Origin: a candidate division WOR-3 bacterium
GTDB taxonomy: Bacteria; Hydrothermota; Hydrothermia; UBA1063
DNA length: 64,000 bases
Direction of reading: 5' to 3'
NCBI GenBank assembly: GCA_039803545.1
Contig: JBDRYS010000001.1
Coordinates: 127,866 to 191,865, forward strand
Below, piece after piece: positions 59,175 to 64,000 of this stretch (positions are counted from its first letter, which is position 1; every line of letters begins with the position of its first letter). The notes under the pieces were generated by a model. That model searched no databases. It was not told the DNA's origin and saw nothing but the letters and a program-made list of their open reading frames with translations. The position numbers and the translations under genes were made by a program.

Positions 59175-59715
59175 ACTTTCTATGCACATAATGGATATTG
59201 TCCAGAACTCTATTAGCGCTGGTGCGAGTTTTGTACGGGTAAAAATAGAACAAAAGGAAGCTACTAACACCCTTACCATAGAAGTGGAGGATAATGGTAA
59301 AGGTATGACTGAAGAGGAGATTAAGAAGGTCCAAGACCCTTTTTATACGACCAAATCCTATAAAAAAGTGGGTCTTGGAATCCCGCTTTTCAAGCAAACT
59401 GCTGAACACTGTGATGGAAGTTTTGAAATTCTAAGTACACCGGGAAAGGGTACCTTGATTCGGGCGACTTTTAAAAGTTCTCACATCGACCTTCCTCCAA
59501 TGGGTAACCTGAAGGATACGATTTTGACCCTTATTGTCGGAAAGCCAGAGGTGGATTTTTTGTTTGAGATATACAAAGACGGGGTATCCTTTATCCTGGA
59601 TACCCGGGAAGTCAAGAAAGAGCTTCAGGATGTGCCTATTAACCATCCTGAAGTCATAAAATTTTTAGAAGAGTATATCGATACAAACTTGAAGGCAATG
59701 GAGGTAGTATCATGA
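59164..59715 (+). CDS. GHKL ATPase 2 (histidine-kinase-like), hydrogenase operon
   Basis: A 183-residue protein. Residues 1-105 form a GHKL ATPase domain: IMDIVQNSISAGAS (N box), EVEDNGKGMTEEE (G1) and KKVGLGIPLFKQTAEHC (G2), with DPFYTTK between. The C-terminal 75 residues are a separate region of unknown fold. No dimerisation/phosphoacceptor helix or sensor is present. The start used is TTG 59164, which fits the family N-terminus ELSxHIxDI; ATG 59182 is an alternative. It overlaps the preceding and following genes by 11 and four bases. Confidence 0.8.
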   Translation: MLAELSMHIMDIVQNSISAGASFVRVKIEQKEATNTLTIEVEDNGKGMTEEEIKKVQDPFYTTKSYKKVGLGIPLFKQTAEHCDGSFEILSTPGKGTLIRATFKSSHIDLPPMGNLKDTILTLIVGKPEVDFLFEIYKDGVSFILDTREVKKELQDVPINHPEVIKFLEEYIDTNLKAMEVVS

Positions 59716-60077
59716 AGCTTGAAGACCTTAGAAAAATCAGGAAAAAAGCGGAAAAAGAGCTTAAATTAAGGGAAGGCAAAGCAAGGGTAAAGATTGTTGT
59801 GGGTATGGGAACCAGCGGAATAGCCGCAGGAGCCAGAGAAGTCTTGAAGGCTTTCATTGATGAAATTGAAAAGAGGAACTTGCAGGATGTAATTGTTACT
59901 CAAAGTGGTGAAAAGGGACTTTCATCTCATGAACCAATAGCGGAGGTATGGGAAGAGGGTAAACCCGTTGTTGTCTATGGAAATCTGACTCCTGATATAG
60001 CGAGAAGAATTGTTGCGGAACACATTGTAAATGGGAACCCTGTAACGGAATATGTGATAGAAGTCAAGGAGGCATAA
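59712..60077 (+). CDS. thioredoxin-like [2Fe-2S] ferredoxin homologue lacking all cysteines
   Basis: A 121-residue protein of the small ferredoxin-like family that sits in hydrogenase operons. The fold signature is intact (VVGMGTSGIAAGAREVLKAF and VIVTQSGEKGLSSHEPIAEV, ending VNGNPVTEYVIEV). Relatives known to me read MGTCGIAAGA and TGC-x-GLC; here the positions are Ser35, Glu67 and Ser71, and the protein contains no cysteine at all. It therefore cannot hold an iron-sulphur cluster. A structural role or binding to the GHKL ATPase are possibilities. It overlaps its upstream gene by four bases and abuts the NuoF gene. Confidence 0.8.
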   Translation: MKLEDLRKIRKKAEKELKLREGKARVKIVVGMGTSGIAAGAREVLKAFIDEIEKRNLQDVIVTQSGEKGLSSHEPIAEVWEEGKPVVVYGNLTPDIARRIVAEHIVNGNPVTEYVIEVKEA

Positions 60078-61745
60078 ATGCCAAAGAGGCTTGATATACT
60101 TGTGTGTTCAGGAGCTGCCTGCATTTCCAATGACAGTACCACCATTAAAAATAAATTGCAGGCAGTTTTAAAGGAACACAATTTGGAGGATGAAGTTGCG
60201 ATAGTAGAGACTGGATGTATGGGGCCTTGTGAACTTGGCCCTGTAATGCTTGTTTATCCTGATGGTGTTTTCTACATAAGGTTGAAAGAGGGCGACGTTG
60301 AGGAAATAGTCAAGGAGCACGTAATAAAGGGAAGACCTGTAAAGCGTCTACAGTGGACTGCACCTGAGGCCAGAAAGATTGTTGAAGAGAAGAAACAAAT
60401 CCCCTTCTTTGAGAAACAACTAAAGATAGTACTTTCCAACTGTGGAAAAATTGATCCTGAAAACATTGAGGAGTATATCGCAGTCGGCGGTTACGAGGCG
60501 CTGGCAAAGGTACTTACAGAGATGACACCGGAACAGGTTATTGATGAGATGATTAAATCCGGACTTCGTGGGCGAGGGGGTGCTGGTTTCCCCACAGGTT
60601 TGAAGTGGAAGGCGACTCGGGAGGCCCCCGGTGATGAGAAGTTTGTTGTTTGTAATGGAGATGAAGGAGACCCCGGTGCCTTCATGGACAGAGCAATCCT
60701 CGAAGGTGATCCTCACTCTGTAATCGAAGGTATGGCAATTGCAGCCTATGCTATAGGGGCAAAACAGGGTTATGTTTACGTAAGAGCTGAGTATCCTTTA
60801 GCTATAAAGAGGTTGGAAAAAGCCATTCAGCAGGCGAGGAAATACGGACTTCTTGGAAACAACATCTTTGAGACTTCCTTTAGCTTTGATATAGAAATAA
60901 GGATCGGCGCTGGGGCCTTTGTGTGCGGAGAGGAAACTGCACTCCTTGCCTCTATAGAAGGTAAGAGAGGCCAGCCGAGGCCGAAGCCACCCTTCCCTGC
61001 TCAGAAGGGTTTGTGGGGTAAGCCAACATTAATTAATAATGTTGAAACCTTTGCCAATGTGAGGCACATCATTCTCAACGGTTCCAGCTGGTTTGCCAGC
61101 ATAGGAACCGAAAATAGCAAAGGTACGAAGGTATTTGCCCTTTCTGGAAAGGTAAATAACACAGGGCTCGTTGAGGTACCAATGGGGGTAACCATAAGAG
61201 AGCTGGTTTTTGACATCGGCGGTGGTATTCCCAATGGTAAAAAATTTAAAGCAGTTCAAATAGGTGGACCCTCAGGAGGTTGTGTACCCGCGGAGTATCT
61301 CGATACTCCTATTGATTATGAATCTCTTAAAAAACTTGGGACGATAATGGGTTCTGGCGGTGTAATTGTTCTTGATGAAGACACCTGTATGGTTAATCTT
61401 GCCAAATTTTTCCTTGACTTCACTGTTGATGAGTCCTGTGGCCAGTGTGTTCCATGTAGAATCGGATTGAAACATCTTTATGATATTCTTGACAGGATCA
61501 CGAAAGGCAAAGGCAAGATGGAAGATCTTGAAACCCTTGAGAAACTCGGAGAAGAAATAAAGAGAACTTCCCTTTGTGGGCTTGGTCAATCGGCACCTAA
61601 TCCTGTTCTCTCTACTTTGCGTTACTTCAGGGATGAGTACATCGAACATATAAGGGATAAGAAGTGCAGAGCTGGAGTTTGCCAGTTTGAAGAAGCAAAA
61701 GAGGAAGAGGTTTCATTGGAAGAAAAGTTAAAAGGTATCATTTAG
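60078..61745 (+). CDS. hydB: NuoF/HydB-type FMN, NAD(P) and Fe-S subunit 1
   Basis: A 555-residue diaphorase subunit. Its N-terminal thioredoxin-like domain has Cys10, Cys15, Cys47 and Cys51 for a [2Fe-2S] cluster. [18 protein letters not shown] is the NAD(P)H site and [14 protein letters not shown] the FMN site. An SLBB region follows, and [12 protein letters not shown] with the later SLCGLGQ binds a [4Fe-4S] cluster. After [13 protein letters not shown] the protein ends with about 20 charged residues. The C-terminal two-cluster ferredoxin domain found in bifurcating HydB is absent. It exchanges electrons between NAD(P)H and the hydrogenase subunit. Confidence 0.9.
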   Translation: MPKRLDILVCSGAACISNDSTTIKNKLQAVLKEHNLEDEVAIVETGCMGPCELGPVMLVYPDGVFYIRLKEGDVEEIVKEHVIKGRPVKRLQWTAPEARKIVEEKKQIPFFEKQLKIVLSNCGKIDPENIEEYIAVGGYEALAKVLTEMTPEQVIDEMIKSGLRGRGGAGFPTGLKWKATREAPGDEKFVVCNGDEGDPGAFMDRAILEGDPHSVIEGMAIAAYAIGAKQGYVYVRAEYPLAIKRLEKAIQQARKYGLLGNNIFETSFSFDIEIRIGAGAFVCGEETALLASIEGKRGQPRPKPPFPAQKGLWGKPTLINNVETFANVRHIILNGSSWFASIGTENSKGTKVFALSGKVNNTGLVEVPMGVTIRELVFDIGGGIPNGKKFKAVQIGGPSGGCVPAEYLDTPIDYESLKKLGTIMGSGGVIVLDEDTCMVNLAKFFLDFTVDESCGQCVPCRIGLKHLYDILDRITKGKGKMEDLETLEKLGEEIKRTSLCGLGQSAPNPVLSTLRYFRDEYIEHIRDKKCRAGVCQFEEAKEEEVSLEEKLKGII

Positions 61746-61757
61746 TTTGGGGGTGCT

Positions 61758-62219
61758 ATGACAAGGGAAGAAATCCTTAATAAATATGGAAAGTCAAAGG
61801 ATAACCTTCTTTATATCCTGCACGATATTCAGGATAACAATCCTCAGCATTATCTGACTGACGAGGACCTTAAGGCGGTCGCTAAGTGGTTGAACTTGCC
61901 ATATAGTTATGTACATGGGGTTGCAACTTTCTACAGTATGTTCAGCTTGAAGCCGCGGGGAAAGTATATTATCAGAGTTTGTGAATCACCCACATGTCAC
62001 CTTATGGGTTCCAGCGATGTAATTATCGAGCTTGCCAAAACCCTCGGTGTGGGTATCGGCGAGACTACTAAGGATGGACTCTTTACCTTAGAGTTGACTT
62101 CTTGCATTGGAGTTTGCGGTGTTGCGCCTGCTATGATGATTAACGAAGAGGTTTTTGGGAATCTAACACCAGAAAGGGTGCGGCAGATAATTGAGGAGAA
62201 AAGGAGGGAGTCGAAATGA
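61758..62219 (+). CDS. NuoE/HydC-type [2Fe-2S] subunit 2
   Basis: A 153-residue second 24-kDa-type subunit. The helical part (LLYILHDIQDNNPQHYLTDE) is followed by the thioredoxin-like domain with Cys75, Cys80, Cys116 and Cys120, all in register with subunit 1. VFGNLTPERVRQIIEEKRRE ends the protein. Compared with subunit 1 it has a different N-terminus and no long tail, so the two are old duplicates. It overlaps the second NuoF gene by four bases, forming a second complete diaphorase pair. Confidence 0.9.
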   Translation: MTREEILNKYGKSKDNLLYILHDIQDNNPQHYLTDEDLKAVAKWLNLPYSYVHGVATFYSMFSLKPRGKYIIRVCESPTCHLMGSSDVIIELAKTLGVGIGETTKDGLFTLELTSCIGVCGVAPAMMINEEVFGNLTPERVRQIIEEKRRESK

Positions 62220-63823
62220 AGATAGCGAGAATGCATGTCCTTTTACCCGTAGATCCAGATACGGTTCTTGCGGGTGTTATGGAGTTTCAGAAGACCCTCC
62301 TGGATGAGCTTAAGAAGAGGAATCTGGAAGATGAAATTAAGGTTTTGGAGACGGGGTCCATTGGGGTTACCGGCAAAGGCATTCTAATGGTGGTTTACCC
62401 TGAGGGTGTCTATTATGCCAACTTGAAAATCAGTGATATTCCTAAGATTGTGGAAGAGCACTTTTTAAAGGGAAGGCCAGTTAAGGAGTTATTACTGGGC
62501 GAAGTTCCCGCAAGGTTTGTTAAAAAGGAAAAGGTTGGACTCACAAGGGAACAGAAAAGGGTTGTTCTTGAGAATGTAGGAGTTATAGACCCTGAGAATA
62601 TTGATGACTACATCGCGGCAGGTGGCTATGAGGCACTGGAGAAGGTTCTTACCTCAATGAAGCCTGAGGATGTGATCGAGGAGATTAAGAAGTCGGGTTT
62701 GAGGGGAAGAGGAGGCGCGGGTTTCCCAACGGGAATTAAGTGGGAGTCAGCCAGAAAGGCCCCTGGAGATGAAAAATTTGTAATTTGTAACGCCGATGAA
62801 GGCGAACCTGGGACCTTTAAGGATAGATTGATCCTTGAGGGTGACCCTCACAAATTGATAGAGGGAATGATCATTGCAGGTTATGCCATTGGAGCCGAGA
62901 AAGGTTACATATATGTTAGAGGTGAATACGAACTCTCCATTAGAAGACTGCAAAAGGCTATTCAGGATGCTTACAATTACAACATCCTTGGTAAAAACAT
63001 CCTGGGAACCAATGTAAATTTTGATTTGGAGATCAAAAAAGGTGCAGGTGCTTACGTGTGTGGTGAAGAAACTGCTCTTATTGAATCTCTCGAGGGGAAG
63101 AGAGGCCAACCTCGCAATAAACCGCCTTATCCAGTAACTCACGGTTTATGGATGAAACCAACAGTCGTAAACAATGTTGAGACCCTTGCCAATGTACCTC
63201 CCATAATTAAAAACGGTGCAGATTGGTACAGAACTATGGGTACAGAAAAATGCCCTGGCACGAAGGTCTTTACCATCCTTGGACATGTAGTATATCCTGG
63301 TCTTGTGGAAGTAGAAATGGGTACTCCTCTAAGGGATATAATCTTCAATTACGGTGGCGGAATAAAAGACGGGAAGAAGTTTAAGGCAGCCCTTGTGGGT
63401 GGTGCGGCTGGAGTTTTCTTGCCCGAAAGTCTCCTTTCGGTGAAGATGGATTTTGATAATCTCAGAGAATATAAAGCAGTCCTTGGATCTGGTGCCATTC
63501 TTGTTATGAACGAAGACACCTGTATGGTTGATATGCTCTTCTCTATTATAAGATTCTTCAAGCATGAATCTTGTGGGCAATGTTCTCCTTGCAGAATCGG
63601 TACTTATGAACTTTATGCTTTAATTAACAAAGTTAGGACAGGGGAGGCAGAAGTAGGCGACCTTGATAAAATGGTTAGCCTCTCAGAAGCTATGTATAAA
63701 TCTTCTTTCTGCCCCCTTGGGCAGTCTTTAATCATGCCTGTAAAAAGTGCAATTGAGAACTTCAGGGAAGAATTTGTTGCCCATCTTGATAAAAACTATA
63801 AGTGTGAAAAATGCAGGAGGTAA
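62216..63823 (+). CDS. NuoF/HydB-type FMN, NAD(P) and Fe-S subunit 2, N-terminal cluster lost
   Basis: A 535-residue paralogue of the 60078 gene product. The NAD(P)H site [16 protein letters not shown], the FMN site CNADEGEPGTFKDR, the SLBB region and the [4Fe-4S] ligands ESCGQCSPCRIG plus SFCPLGQ are intact. The N-terminal thioredoxin-like domain is kept in sequence outline (EEIKV-type strands, MVVYPEGVYY), but its four cluster cysteines are gone; Ser48 and Thr52 stand where the last two would be. It ends at NYKCEKCRR with no ferredoxin domain. Seven bases separate it from the catalytic subunit gene. Confidence 0.9.
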   Translation: MKIARMHVLLPVDPDTVLAGVMEFQKTLLDELKKRNLEDEIKVLETGSIGVTGKGILMVVYPEGVYYANLKISDIPKIVEEHFLKGRPVKELLLGEVPARFVKKEKVGLTREQKRVVLENVGVIDPENIDDYIAAGGYEALEKVLTSMKPEDVIEEIKKSGLRGRGGAGFPTGIKWESARKAPGDEKFVICNADEGEPGTFKDRLILEGDPHKLIEGMIIAGYAIGAEKGYIYVRGEYELSIRRLQKAIQDAYNYNILGKNILGTNVNFDLEIKKGAGAYVCGEETALIESLEGKRGQPRNKPPYPVTHGLWMKPTVVNNVETLANVPPIIKNGADWYRTMGTEKCPGTKVFTILGHVVYPGLVEVEMGTPLRDIIFNYGGGIKDGKKFKAALVGGAAGVFLPESLLSVKMDFDNLREYKAVLGSGAILVMNEDTCMVDMLFSIIRFFKHESCGQCSPCRIGTYELYALINKVRTGEAEVGDLDKMVSLSEAMYKSSFCPLGQSLIMPVKSAIENFREEFVAHLDKNYKCEKCRR

Positions 63824-63829
63824 CCTTTT

Positions 63830-64000
63830 ATGGCTGAAATGATTAAATTGTATATAGACGGTAAAGAAGTAGAGATTGAACAAGGTAAAACCATTTTGGA
63901 TGCTGCAAAAAAGGCTGGAATTCATATTCCTACATTGTGTTATCATCCTGATCTACCTCCCACAGGGGCTTGTGGAGTGTGTGTTGTGGAAGTGGAGGGC
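63830..64000 (+). CDS. hydA: [FeFe]-hydrogenase/NuoG-type subunit, N-terminal fragment
   Basis: The first 57 codons of a gene that continues past the window. They encode the N-terminal plant-type [2Fe-2S] ferredoxin domain common to HydA and NuoG: IKLYIDGKEVEIEQGKTILD, then IPTLCYHPDLPPTGACGVCVVEVEG with the first three cluster cysteines. The ATG has a GCAGGAGG site. From the operon content, a HydA-type [FeFe]-hydrogenase is the best guess. A NuoG-like or formate-dehydrogenase-linked subunit remains possible, because the H-cluster domain lies outside the window. Confidence 0.75.
   Translation, partial: MAEMIKLYIDGKEVEIEQGKTILDAAKKAGIHIPTLCYHPDLPPTGACGVCVVEVEG

Noticed and set aside
59083-59409. 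Minus-strand frames inside the hydrogenase operon
   Set aside because: They are opposite well-supported family members and show no recognisable domain.
1-64000. CRISPR array, insertion sequence or prophage
   Set aside because: No regularly spaced repeats, transposase, integrase or terminal inverted repeats were seen.

Overview
The window reads as chromosomal DNA of an anaerobic, probably thermophilic, diderm bacterium. Outer-membrane and LPS genes (kdsB, lpxB, lptD, an OMPP1/FadL-like porin) show the double membrane. A secreted protein with a C-terminal domain like the type IX secretion sorting signal, many lipoproteins, a Tricorn-type protease and a DRG-type GTPase fit an uncultured FCB- or WOR-3-like lineage. 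That placement is inference. Genes are very tightly packed. Convergent neighbours overlap at their 3' ends, and base composition looks even, with no insertion sequence, phage or CRISPR.

Layout. 1-3090 (+): tail of ribosomal protein L25, pth, a small TPR-like gene, efp, accB, CCA-adding enzyme. 3076-10317 (-): kdsB, a lipoprotein esterase, FadL-like porin, an HD-GYP sensor, uvrC. 10438-19071 (+): a second HD-GYP protein, an anion permease, a molybdopterin oxidoreductase, a candidate structured ncRNA, panD, a Tricorn-like protease. 19068-22112 (-): sugar nucleotidyltransferase, phosphoglucose/phosphomannose isomerase, lpxB. tRNA-Ala lies at 22244. 22318-26089 (-): radical SAM protein, DUF429, a CBM9-like secreted protein, a sugar-binding lipoprotein. 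26207-40417: SIMPL protein, a two-gene serine pathway, DUF2207-like protein, manB-lptD, a 5-alpha-reductase-like/epimerase pair, hemerythrin, a lipoprotein, rluD, and murA with a DRG GTPase. 40566-45602 (+): two large surface proteins. 46368-48674 (+): ptb-birA-coaX. 48635-55141 (-): tig-clpP-clpX-lon-hflX proteostasis operon. 55220-56593 (-): mgtE.

56711-64000 (+) is the most distinctive region. It is one dense operon for a multi-subunit NAD(P)-linked [FeFe]-hydrogenase-type complex, and it runs off the right edge. Five putative regulatory/signalling genes (two DRTGG, two GHKL ATPases, one PHP) are interleaved with two complete NuoE/NuoF-type diaphorase pairs, and the catalytic subunit begins at 63830. 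Two of the thioredoxin-like [2Fe-2S] domains in this operon have lost all their cysteines, and neither NuoF copy carries the C-terminal ferredoxin domain known from bifurcating HydB.

Expression signals. Many promoters match a sigma-70 consensus with 16-18 bp spacing. Several place the -10 box only 6-7 bp before the start codon, which predicts leaderless mRNAs. Other genes have strong AGGAGG sites. One gene (34497-35465) appears to start at AUU.
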